In this document: positions 1 to 6,844 of the stretch, piece after piece | Layout: every line of letters starts with the position of its first letter | Numbering within the stretch: the first letter of the stretch is position 1 | Virus record (IMG/VR): IMGVR_UViG_3300000549_000017 | Span: 1 to 24,085 of that record | DNA from: a virus | Strand: one strand, 5' to 3' | Length of the DNA: 24,085 bases | Program-made: the position numbers and the translations under genes | Notes under the pieces: model-generated | What the model was told of the DNA's origin: nothing | The model's input: only the letters and a program-made list of their open reading frames with translations | Databases searched by the model: none

Positions 1-183
1 ACGCCCGCGATAGGTGGAATATTCGATATACCATCCGCCCGTTAATTCCAAAGTCGAAGAATATGCCGCATTGCCGCCGTCGAGTTTCAGCAGATGGCAG
101 GTTATGCCTTCGTCGAAGAAAATCTCGCGCAAAGCGTCGAATTCCATCTTTTTTGCGGCGATAATTTCATCGAGAATCGACAT
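1..183 (-). CDS. Phage structural-region protein, partial at window edge
   Basis: This gene reads leftwards from an ATG at 183 and stays open to base 1, giving 61 codons with no stop, so its C-terminus lies outside the window. The visible protein begins MSILDEIIAAKKMEFDALRE and ends in a beta-rich stretch (LELTGGWYIEYS). It follows the 109-residue gene by 12 bases in the same direction and so belongs to the head-gene operon. Position downstream of the capsid gene suggests a head-completion or head-tail joining role, but that is inference from gene order only. I recognise no family. Confidence 0.6.
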   Translation of the reverse strand, partial: MSILDEIIAAKKMEFDALREIFFDEGITCHLLKLDGGNAAYSSTLELTGGWYIEYSTYRGR

Positions 184-195
184 AAATTTTCCGAT

Positions 196-525
196 TTACC
201 AAAATTCAATCGGCACACTTTCCGTGAAATTGCCGCAAACAAATTCGTCGATTTTGCCGATGTCTGCTAACCCGAGACGATTGCGAACGCGATTGGTAAT
301 CTCCAATCGTGAATTGGCAGGGTCGATTATGACGCCGCTTCTACCGCCTTTTAATTTGGTGAATTGATTTTTTAATGAATTCCACAAAGTAATGTCGGCG
401 AGTGTCGCTGTCCACTGTTCATTGTTCAAAGAACTAACCAACGTCTGAGCTTCGGCAAAGGTTGTCAGCTTGGCGATTTCTCGCACGCTTTCAATCTGGT
501 CATTTGTCGGATTCTCCGTCGGCAT
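196..525 (-). CDS. Hypothetical phage head-region protein (109 aa)
   Basis: A short, mostly helical and soluble protein beginning MPTENPTNDQIESVREIAKL, with no signal peptide or membrane segment. It lies 8 bases after the 65-residue gene and 12 bases before the partial gene at the left edge, all read leftwards. In siphophage genomes the genes just after the capsid gene usually encode connector or head-completion proteins, which makes that role plausible. I see no motif that proves it. The ATG at 525 has no strong ribosome binding site, so translation may be coupled to the gene before it. Confidence 0.6.
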   Translation of the reverse strand: MPTENPTNDQIESVREIAKLTTFAEAQTLVSSLNNEQWTATLADITLWNSLKNQFTKLKGGRSGVIIDPANSRLEITNRVRNRLGLADIGKIDEFVCGNFTESVPIEFW

Positions 526-533
526 ATTAAAAA

Positions 534-731
534 TTATTTATCGTTTTTCTTCGACTTTTTCGGTTTTTCCTCGTCGGTTTCGGCAGCTTCCGCCGCCTGC
601 GCGTCAATTTCGTTGAGCCGTTCGATTTCGGCGTCAATCATTACTTTTTCCGCATCAGTAACAAAAGCCTTGCCCTTGAAAAAAACCTTTCCGCCGACGT
701 GAACTGTTCTGTCTAAATCAATTTGTGGCAT
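534..731 (-). CDS. Small charged phage protein (65 aa) after the capsid gene
   Basis: The open frame extends further upstream, but the ATG at 731 is the likely start because GGGAGAAAG sits just before it, and a longer version would run into the capsid gene. The 65-residue product starts MPQIDLDRTVHVGGKVFFKG. It has a short beta-like N-terminal half, then a helical acidic segment and a lysine-rich tail (KPKKSKKNDK). Small proteins at this position are often head-tail connector or head-completion accessories. The family is not recognised and the role is inferred from position. Confidence 0.6.
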   Translation of the reverse strand: MPQIDLDRTVHVGGKVFFKGKAFVTDAEKVMIDAEIERLNEIDAQAAEAAETDEEKPKKSKKNDK

Positions 732-755
732 TTTCTTTCTCCCTTCAATAAATCG

Positions 756-788
756 TTTTCGGGCAAGCCGTTGAAACTCGCCCGAAAA
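756..788 (-). terminator. Hairpin after the major capsid gene
   Basis: A perfect 9-bp inverted repeat (TTTTCGGGC at 756-764 against GCCCGAAAA at 780-788, 15-base loop) lies 8 bases past the capsid stop. There is no U-run after it on the minus strand, so it is either a weak terminator or an mRNA 3'-end stabiliser that separates abundant capsid message from the genes downstream. Confidence 0.4.
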
Positions 789-795
789 TCTGTTT

Positions 796-1869
796 TTAGC
801 TGATTGCGCCGATTGTTCCGCTTGCTTCCGGTTCTTGAATGACAGGTGCGGACGTTTGCCAGCCCTGACCGTCAACACGCGGCGGCTTATCTTCCATATG
901 GCGAACGAGAAGTTTTCTGCCCGGCATTGATTCACCAGCCGCACGACCGACGCCGGTATATCCGAGCGTATCGGTTAGCGTGATTTGTTCCGTTCCGGTG
1001 TCAACCGTCTGGTCGCGTCCGGTGGTGCAAATGAACGTCATCGAATTGCGCGGGTAAAACCAGCTCGTAACGTCGCCTTGAAGCTGATAAGTTAAATCGT
1101 AGGTTTCAAGGGGCGGCAGTTCATTCGAGCCCATATACTCATTGAGCTTGGCAATCGAAATTAAACCAGCCGCGTCAGAGCGACCGACGACCGCGTTCCG
1201 AACTTTTTCGTTGCGCTGCAAAATGCTTCTGACCGTTCCGCTCGTCTTGATGCGATTGATTACGAAACCTTTCGCGCGAAGACGCTCGACCATCGGCAGA
1301 ATGTCGGAAACAAACGGGTCATTATTGTTGTCCGACCATTGAACCGTCGCGTTTGTGCGCTGTCCGGCAAAATTCGGATAATTGACCGTTTCGAGATAGC
1401 CGCCGTCGCCTTTGCGGATAATTTGACCTGCGACGATTGCGGCGACTCTCTGGCGTTCGTTGTGTTCGACAAGAGCGAGATTCAAAACGGCGTCCGCCCA
1501 ATTTCGGACAAATTCCGAAGCAGGGTCGAGTCCGGCTTGAGTCGCAATCATATCAATGAGCGTGTCGTAATCTTCGGCAGTGATATCCGCGCCGATGTCG
1601 GATTCGCCGAGTTCGACGAGAACGCTCGAAACCAGCTTTCCGTCTTTTTTCTGAACGGGCGAATAACGTGTTCCGTCATTGGCGACAATCGTTCGGAAAC
1701 GAATGCCGTTTTCCCGATACAGATTTTTCTTGACCTTTTTTTCCGGCAATAATTCGGCAAATTGATAGCGGCGATTCGGCACGCCGAACTGCGCGATTGT
1801 GTTATTTACGATGACCGCGAAATCGCCGTTTGCGTTAAGTTGAGCGATAAGTGTTTTTAAGTCAGCCAT
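796..1869 (-). CDS. Major capsid protein (lambda gpE-like)
   Basis: A 357-residue protein beginning MADLKTLIAQLNANGDFAVI. It is the right size for an HK97-fold shell protein, and it follows a scaffold-like gene and a decoration-like gene. Family-like features are an N-terminal helical segment, a long central region with FVINRIKTSGTVRSILQRN and VGRSDAAGLISIAKLNEYMG, and a late FYPRNSMTFICTTG strand near GRKLLVRHMEDKPPRVDGQG. These resemble the major capsid protein E family. The start at 1869 is 2 bases from the previous stop, so translation is probably coupled. I judged this by eye from sequence pattern and gene order. A profile search would settle it. Confidence 0.75.
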   Translation of the reverse strand: MADLKTLIAQLNANGDFAVIVNNTIAQFGVPNRRYQFAELLPEKKVKKNLYRENGIRFRTIVANDGTRYSPVQKKDGKLVSSVLVELGESDIGADITAEDYDTLIDMIATQAGLDPASEFVRNWADAVLNLALVEHNERQRVAAIVAGQIIRKGDGGYLETVNYPNFAGQRTNATVQWSDNNNDPFVSDILPMVERLRAKGFVINRIKTSGTVRSILQRNEKVRNAVVGRSDAAGLISIAKLNEYMGSNELPPLETYDLTYQLQGDVTSWFYPRNSMTFICTTGRDQTVDTGTEQITLTDTLGYTGVGRAAGESMPGRKLLVRHMEDKPPRVDGQGWQTSAPVIQEPEASGTIGAIS

Positions 1870-1871
1870 AA

Positions 1872-2492
1872 TTAGTCAACCCCCTTCGTCGTAACGTAAG
1901 TGCTGCGAATCTTGGCTTTAATCGCGGCAGAAAGAGCCGAAAAGCCGGGAAGGTAATTTTCCTTGACGACTTTGCCCGGACGATAAAATTCCATATCGGT
2001 CATTTTGTTCGCGTCGTAAATCTCGCGCGTGCCGATATAAACTTCGTCGTCAGCATCGGCGGCTTTTCCCCACGGCGCGTTTGCGTCGCGCTCGGCGAAA
2101 GTTCTGCCGAAAACCGTTCCCGAAGGAATGTATTTTCTGCCTGTCGTGCCCGGATAAGTCGCTGTGTCGCCGGATTCGAGCGCATTAACCAATGCTTCGA
2201 CCGGAACGCTGTTGCCGCCAGCCACACCGCCTGCGCCGTTAACGGTCGCAAACTCGTCGGAGCTAAAACGCAAAACAGTTCCTGCCGGAATTGCGCCCGA
2301 AAGCGTTCCGACAATTGGAATTGATGTCGCATTCTGAGCCGCTCCCGCGCCGCTAACAACGAATGTTACTGAGCCTTCGGCGTCGAACGAGGCAGGGTCA
2401 ATCTTTCCGGGTATCGGCAAAATCGTGTCCGCCCCGATAAAATCGCCCGCCCATCGCGGCGAAGTCGAATTTCGTGTGTATTCGAATCTCAT
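1872..2492 (-). CDS. Probable head decoration or capsid-accessory protein
   Basis: A 206-residue protein lying directly before the capsid gene. Its middle is rich in Gly, Ala, Ser, Thr and Val (FVVSGAGAAQNATSIPIVGT and GTVLRFSSDEFATVNGAGGV), which suggests a beta-structured, secreted-like or capsid-surface fold. The C-terminal third is more charged (MTDMEFYRPGKVVKENYLPG). Head stabilising proteins are commonly encoded here, as with lambda gpD before gpE. That is the basis of the call, since I do not recognise the sequence itself. The ATG at 2492 has a good site, AAAGGAGA. The ORF continues the scaffold-to-capsid operon. Confidence 0.5.
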   Translation of the reverse strand: MRFEYTRNSTSPRWAGDFIGADTILPIPGKIDPASFDAEGSVTFVVSGAGAAQNATSIPIVGTLSGAIPAGTVLRFSSDEFATVNGAGGVAGGNSVPVEALVNALESGDTATYPGTTGRKYIPSGTVFGRTFAERDANAPWGKAADADDEVYIGTREIYDANKMTDMEFYRPGKVVKENYLPGFSALSAAIKAKIRSTYVTTKGVD

Positions 2493-2505
2493 AGTAAAAT
2501 CTCCT

Positions 2506-3258
2506 TTATTTATCTTCGGTCTTCGTCAATGACGCGACCGTTCCGCCGTAGCGATTGTTAATCGTTTGTGTTGCGCCCGACGTGCCTTTTCCGCCTTTAC
2601 CCGATTCCTGACTTACCCATTGCTTGGTGCCGTTTCCGCCCTCGCCGCCTTCGGAACTGACAAACGTATCTGCAAATTTGCTGAAAAATGAATCGGTTTC
2701 AAAAAACTTATCGAGCTTGGTGTTGTCGGGTTTGCCGTCTTTTTCTCCGACGACATGCCAAACATCAATGTCTTTTTGTTCTTCGTCCTTTTCGACTTTC
2801 TTTTCAAATTTGAGTTTTTTGTCTTTCGCCAATTCAACGAACTTTTCGTTTAATCCGTTGGCTTTTGCGACTTCTTCAATCAGCCTTTCACCTATTACGG
2901 CTTCAAGCTGTCCTTCCAAATCGGTTTTTGCGGTTTTCAACGTCGGAATTTCTTCCACAGTCAATTCGGCAGCTTTCGCGGCGTTGCCGAGGGTTTCGAT
3001 TTCAATGTCAACTGCGACTTTTCCAGCTGGAAGTTGATTCACTTCGGCTCGCGTTTTCGCTTCATTCGCCTTTCGCAAATCTTCTTTCAGCGTTCGCTGT
3101 GTTTCTTCCAGACTTTTTTTAGCCTGAACAATCGGAACATCGTCATCGAGTTCAACTAAAATCCACTCGTCGCTCTCGTCTGCTTTTGCATACGCGCCTT
3201 TCAAATTGGCGGGAACTGCTGCTTCGGTCGGGTAACTACGTTTTAATTTATTTGGCAT
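2506..3258 (-). CDS. Probable scaffold / capsid assembly protein
   Basis: A 250-residue, very charged protein. Roughly residues 45-150 are predicted by eye to be coiled-coil (AKKSLEETQRTLKEDLRKAN, then further Glu/Lys-rich helix). The C-terminal part contains a Gly/Ser-rich low-complexity linker and ends in KTEDK. Such composition, and the place immediately before decoration and capsid genes, fits a phage scaffold. There is no visible serine-protease motif, so a protease-scaffold fusion is unlikely. It is the first gene after a promoter and hairpin leader at 3325-3447. The start has only a weak ribosome binding site (AAAAGAAT). Confidence 0.6.
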   Translation of the reverse strand: MPNKLKRSYPTEAAVPANLKGAYAKADESDEWILVELDDDVPIVQAKKSLEETQRTLKEDLRKANEAKTRAEVNQLPAGKVAVDIEIETLGNAAKAAELTVEEIPTLKTAKTDLEGQLEAVIGERLIEEVAKANGLNEKFVELAKDKKLKFEKKVEKDEEQKDIDVWHVVGEKDGKPDNTKLDKFFETDSFFSKFADTFVSSEGGEGGNGTKQWVSQESGKGGKGTSGATQTINNRYGGTVASLTKTEDK

Positions 3259-3324
3259 ATTCTTTTGAATTGTCCGGGATTGGCTTTTGCCTTCGCTGGT
3301 TTGCGCTTTTGCGCGGGAATTGAA

Positions 3325-3366
3325 AACGCCGTGTAAATCTTCGATTAAGAAGATTTACACGGCGTT
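3325..3366 (-). promoter_or_regulatory. Leader hairpin, copy A
   Basis: A perfect 18-bp inverted repeat: left arm 3325-3342 starts AACGCCGTG, six-base loop 3343-3348, right arm 3349-3366. It lies between the promoter at 3419-3447 and the scaffold-like start at 3258. No U-run follows, so it need not be a terminator. A diverged copy sits in the same relative place at 9360-9397. Confidence 0.7.
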
Positions 3367-3418
3367 AACGTGTTTGTGTCCAAGATTTTCGATGGACAAC
3401 GTAAAATTTTCAGAAAGT

Positions 3419-3447
3419 AAAGTAAACGAAAGTTTTGAAAAAAGCAA
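3419..3447 (-). promoter_or_regulatory. Putative late promoter, copy A
   Basis: On the minus strand TTGCTT (3447-3442) is separated by 17 bases from TACTTT (3424-3419). The motif is weak against the sigma-70 consensus. However, the whole block, including the shared ACTTTCGTTTAC, is conserved with the copy at 9453-9481, which is the main support. It would give a 5' leader of about 150 bases before the scaffold gene. Confidence 0.5.
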
Positions 3448-3490
3448 TAGCAAAATTGCGCTGATTCAAAATTTTTCGGTTATGCAAGTA

Positions 3491-3595
3491 ACATTAGGAT
3501 GAGTCGTTAAAACATCAGGATGAATCGTTAGAACTTTAGGATGAATAGAAAAAACATTAGAAATGGTCGCCGGAACATCGGAAATATGTGATTGG
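3491..3595. repeat. Five 21-nt tandem repeats
   Basis: Units begin at 3491, 3512, 3533, 3554 and 3575. The first three share ACATTAGGATGA-type starts and the last two are degenerate. On the minus strand the period reads as a seven-residue repeat (HPKVLTI, HPDVLTT, HPNVTCI) inside a 66-codon open frame (3466-3666) whose only early start is TTG. I do not call that frame a gene, because it has no ribosome binding site. The rest of the 3259-3706 gap holds the promoter and hairpin described separately. I see nothing else in it. Confidence 0.7.
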
Positions 3596-3706
3596 AGCGA
3601 TGGGCATCCGCCTACAATAAGCGCAAAGCGCGAAAACTTTTTTATTTCCTTTAGGCAATATTGCAAAGTGAGGACGCCGCTCGCTCAATCTATAGACGGA
3701 GACGGC

Positions 3707-4273
3707 TTACGGGTCAGTAGTTATAAAGAAGCCTTGAAATCTTGTCGAACCGAAAACGTTGGCAAGCGCGAAACTCCCCAACCCGCCGCAGCCCGCAAAG
3801 CTTTCAATCGTGGCGGAAAGCATATACTGCTGTGTCGAAGCGGCTGGAGTGAACGCATCCATATCGGTTCTCCAATACCAATCGAAAAAGCGTCCTATGC
3901 CCGGAGATTGGTAATAAAAGCCGGAAAACTGAGCGAAAATTAATTTTTTCAGCGTGCGGTTGTCTCCGTTAGGCACGCCGAAAAGCCCCAACCCCATGGC
4001 TTTTATGTTGACGTGAAAGCTTGCCTGCGCGTACCCGAAGCTTAGCCCGACAGCGGAAATCTCGCCCGAGGCAATGAAGTCGCCGCCTATCTGGATAGTC
4101 CTGGTGCCCCGCGGCATCTGGAATATCTTTGAAAAGCCGGCGATGACAGGGATTGAGCCAGCCAGATAAACTTCGTTTTGTATAGCCACAGCGCCTTCAT
4201 CATTCAGGCTGGTAATGCGATTCAATGTCCCATCTCTAATCAACCCGTACCTGGGCGGAAGCCAAAAGTCCAT
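3707..4273 (-). CDS. Unknown protein (188 aa), second gene of a moron-like pair
   Basis: A 188-residue protein beginning MDFWLPPRYGLIRDGTLNRI. It is rich in aromatic residues and glycine, with alternating hydrophobic stretches typical of beta structure (VNIKAMGLGLFGVPNG, FSGFYYQSPGIGRFFDWYWR). No signal peptide or clear membrane helix is seen. The ATG is one base after the preceding stop (TAATATG) and has GGAGAAATA upstream, so the two genes form a tight pair. The pair interrupts the usual portal-to-scaffold order and has its own promoter at 4867-4895. That points to cargo rather than a core structural gene. Family unknown. Confidence 0.6.
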   Translation of the reverse strand: MDFWLPPRYGLIRDGTLNRITSLNDEGAVAIQNEVYLAGSIPVIAGFSKIFQMPRGTRTIQIGGDFIASGEISAVGLSFGYAQASFHVNIKAMGLGLFGVPNGDNRTLKKLIFAQFSGFYYQSPGIGRFFDWYWRTDMDAFTPAASTQQYMLSATIESFAGCGGLGSFALANVFGSTRFQGFFITTDP

Positions 4274-4274
4274 A

Positions 4275-4772
4275 TTATTTCTCCTTTCCGGTCTTACGAT
4301 TCTTCGTGTCCCGAAAACCCTTCGGGCTTGTGGATGTAACTACAATTGTGAAAAGTCCGCGCCTTTCAACGCGGTCGGCAGGCGATGGACCAATAATGCT
4401 TAAGAGCTTTTCTACCACCGCCGCTTCGTTAATTCCCGCCGCCGCTAATTCCTTCTGCAGCTCCAGCTCGTTTTCCCCAACCGATTGTTCGATCTTCCGA
4501 AATTTTTCCGCGGAAGGTTTCTTTTGCAGATCCTGGAGCTGCAAGTCGAGTTTTTTCAAATCAACGCCTGTCTTTTCAAGAGCGATCCGCAATTTCGGCG
4601 CGAGTGTATTCGCCAACTTTTCCAGCGCTTTCATCTGTTTTTCTCTAGCCCGCGCGGCTTCCGTCTGCTCTTTCTCAGACAATTTGAAATACGCCTTTTT
4701 AATTGCATCAAGGTTGGCTGCCGGAATTCCCGCCGCCGCTATATCTTTTTCAGACCACTGTAATTCAGGCAT
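4275..4772 (-). CDS. Unknown coiled-coil protein (165 aa), first gene of a moron-like pair
   Basis: A 165-residue, mainly helical protein starting MPELQWSEKDIAAAGIPAAN. Residues about 30-110 are charged and heptad-like (AYFKLSEKEQTEAARAREKQ, LDLQLQDLQKKPSAEKFRKI). The end is a short hydrophobic strand (RRGLFTIVVTSTSPKGF) followed by a basic tail. The ATG at 4772 is preceded by GAAGGAG at good spacing. It is co-transcribed with the gene at 3707-4273. Both lie behind a promoter distinct from the late leaders, so expression may occur in the lysogen. I recognise no family and infer no biochemical function. Confidence 0.6.
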   Translation of the reverse strand: MPELQWSEKDIAAAGIPAANLDAIKKAYFKLSEKEQTEAARAREKQMKALEKLANTLAPKLRIALEKTGVDLKKLDLQLQDLQKKPSAEKFRKIEQSVGENELELQKELAAAGINEAAVVEKLLSIIGPSPADRVERRGLFTIVVTSTSPKGFRDTKNRKTGKEK

Positions 4773-4800
4773 AAATGCTCCTTCAATCCGTCCGGACTGC

Positions 4801-4834
4801 TTTCGGTTTTATCTCTTTACCGTTTAAACCGAAA
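4801..4834 (-). promoter_or_regulatory. Inverted repeat in the 5' leader of the moron pair
   Basis: TTTCGGTTT (4801-4809) and AAACCGAAA (4826-4834) form a perfect 9-bp inverted repeat with a 16-base loop. It lies between the promoter at 4867-4895 and the ATG at 4772. It could be an operator or an RNA hairpin. The remainder of the gap up to 5122 shows no gene; an open plus-strand frame there lacks an ATG start and a ribosome binding site. Confidence 0.4.
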
Positions 4835-4866
4835 CTAATTATCTATTGATGTTCAAGTGCGGAATA

Positions 4867-4895
4867 ATGATACGCCCCATTTTACGTATTGGCAA
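4867..4895 (-). promoter_or_regulatory. Sigma-70-like promoter for the 4275/3707 gene pair
   Basis: On the minus strand TTGCCA (4895-4890), 17 bases, then TATCAT (4872-4867). Each hexamer matches 5 of 6 consensus positions with ideal spacing. The predicted start near 4860 leaves a leader of about 90 bases. This is the second-best promoter match in the window and is unlike the late leaders. Confidence 0.6.
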
Positions 4896-5122
4896 GTGTC
4901 CGGCAAAATAATGCAAAAACGGGCAACTGCTTGACCGTTATGTCGGATAGAGAAACTTATCTTTTGCGCACTTTCGGCACTGATTTTACTTGCTTTACTA
5001 TGCGAAATTTTTTGCTAATTCTGAACTCAAAGCAAACCTCTTTCCTTAACTCTAAAATAAGTTTTCAGAAGGCGCGGCGCGCGCTTTAATCTATTGAATC
5101 CGACGTATCAGATTCTTACTAT

Positions 5123-6844
5123 TTAATTTTCGCTGCCTATTTCGTTTGTCATTAACGGTAAAAGTCGCTTTTGTTCTTCCTCATCATAACCGGCAATGAC
5201 CAGAATTTCTTCGGACGGAAATCCAGCTTGCTTTGCCAATATCGCAACCTCAAGCTGTTTTTTCTTCCGGGCGAGCTGGTAAAATTCACTTTGTTTCAAT
5301 CTAGACAATTCGGCTTCCGGGTCTTCAAATCCGCGCCGAGACAGATAAGCTTCCGGCGAAAGCCAACCGTCTTCTACATCTGCCTTATCGTTTTTCGTTT
5401 GTTCAGGGTCAAGCGCGCCCGCGTCAACAATCGAATTAAAATCAACGCGATATTTTTCAAATTCTTTTTCGCGTGTTCCGCCGCCGTTTCCGCTGGTCGT
5501 GTAAGCCGCCGCAAACCGCAGAGCAACTTCAATCATCCACCTGCCGCCGCCGTCAACTGTTCCTTTCGAGCGTTTCAGAGACTTATCAAATCCGGCGCGT
5601 CCTTCCTGTTTCGATATGCCGGAAGCATCCGATATATCATTCATTTGAACGTGGCTCTGATGTGCAGCGCTTCGCATAGCGAAAACGATTTTGTCTCGCT
5701 GTTGGTGGAAATTTGCAGAGTCAACAGGGTCAACGACCGTAAGCGTGGCGTTGGCATAGCCGATGATTTTTTTATGCTCGCCGACGCCTTCATAAATCGG
5801 AGTTCCGGTCAGAAAATTTGAATGTTCGCCGCCGAGGTGTAAGGTGGTTTTTTCGTATGTTCTCACCTTTGAGCCGTTCGTGCCTTCTTTGATAATCGGC
5901 TTGCTCGGTTTTTGCGTGTTCCCAAAATACCGCTCGCGGCTTCCAGCGGTTACAGTATTTTTGCCTGACATCGTCCACGTTAAATTAAGCTGTTTTTGAA
6001 GCGAGCGCATTTGCTCATCAATCAAAGGCTTTCGGGCAAATTCAAACATTAAAAGATTTCCGTTCAGATTTATCGGCTCGATTTCCGGCGGCGCGGTCGA
6101 ATCTTCGGGCGGCATATAAGCGGCAATCTGCGGCAGAGTTTTTTCGGCAAATTCCCGAAGCGAATCTTTTTCCAAAACTTTAAGCCGAGTATCGCCGTTT
6201 TCGTCCAGATAAGTTACTTCAAGCTTTTGGCTGTTGCCGCCATTTTTGACGAAAATTCCAAACGGCTCGTATTTTTCCTTTTCTTGAAATACTCCGGCGA
6301 CATCGGCTGGCAAAACTTCAAATTGAAGCATTTTCAGAGCGCCCGCAAGACTATTTTGTATTTTAATGCCGCCGGATTCGTCTCTGAATCCGTTAGGAAT
6401 AAAAGCGCGAATGACGCAACGTTCCTGCACAAGCGCAAGCGATAAAGCTTCGCGCAATGTTTCGAGCATCTTCCGAGAGTTCCACCACTCGATAAGCGCG
6501 TCAATCGCCTCTTTGCGCGTCCGGTCTTCGGTCTGGTCGTCGTCCGAATCTTTTTTGGTCGTGTCAATCAAATCCCAATCCGGCTCGCGCGCGATTGCGC
6601 CGTCAAGATGCGTTTCGACGATTGCGCCGATTTCATTTTCTGAGGTAAAAGCCGTTTGGATTTTTTCGATTATCTGCTCGCGGTTTGCGACATCCATCGG
6701 CGGCAGAGCCGGATAACCGTCGCCGTCCTGCCAATGGTCGCCGTCCAAAAATAATTTGTTGAGCTTGTAGCCTTCGGAAAGCCTGTTGCTCAATAAACTT
6801 TGTGCTTCTCTTAATTGTAGTGTTTTGCATTGTTTATACCTCAA
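5123..6844 (-). CDS. Portal protein
   Basis: A 573-residue protein directly after the terminase large subunit, where the portal is expected and of usual portal length. The N-terminus has LDGDHWQDGDGYPALP (about residues 33-48), a typical arm segment. A long acidic/helical middle follows, and a helical C-terminal region with YLSRRGFEDPEAELSRLKQ. It should form the ring at the capsid vertex through which DNA passes. The frame opens with TTG, and TTG overlaps the terminase stop as TTGA (6844-6841), a common coupling arrangement. The next ATG in frame is about 50 residues later, so I keep TTG. The call rests on order, size and pattern. Confidence 0.75.
   Translation of the reverse strand: MRYKQCKTLQLREAQSLLSNRLSEGYKLNKLFLDGDHWQDGDGYPALPPMDVANREQIIEKIQTAFTSENEIGAIVETHLDGAIAREPDWDLIDTTKKDSDDDQTEDRTRKEAIDALIEWWNSRKMLETLREALSLALVQERCVIRAFIPNGFRDESGGIKIQNSLAGALKMLQFEVLPADVAGVFQEKEKYEPFGIFVKNGGNSQKLEVTYLDENGDTRLKVLEKDSLREFAEKTLPQIAAYMPPEDSTAPPEIEPINLNGNLLMFEFARKPLIDEQMRSLQKQLNLTWTMSGKNTVTAGSRERYFGNTQKPSKPIIKEGTNGSKVRTYEKTTLHLGGEHSNFLTGTPIYEGVGEHKKIIGYANATLTVVDPVDSANFHQQRDKIVFAMRSAAHQSHVQMNDISDASGISKQEGRAGFDKSLKRSKGTVDGGGRWMIEVALRFAAAYTTSGNGGGTREKEFEKYRVDFNSIVDAGALDPEQTKNDKADVEDGWLSPEAYLSRRGFEDPEAELSRLKQSEFYQLARKKKQLEVAILAKQAGFPSEEILVIAGYDEEEQKRLLPLMTNEIGSEN

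Noticed and set aside
534-944. Longer version of the 65-residue post-capsid gene
   Set aside because: It would overlap the capsid gene by about 150 bases, while the ATG at 731 has a clear ribosome binding site.
3491-3595. CRISPR array
   Set aside because: The units are contiguous 21-base tandem repeats with no spacers between them.
3466-3666. Minus-strand frame with seven-residue repeats as a gene
   Set aside because: Only a TTG start, no ribosome binding site, and the content is explained by the 21-nt tandem repeat. I kept it as a repeat and finding instead.
4889-5089. Plus-strand 66-codon open frame in the gap before the portal gene
   Set aside because: It begins at TTG with no ribosome binding site, has no recognisable composition, and overlaps the promoter region of the minus-strand cargo pair.
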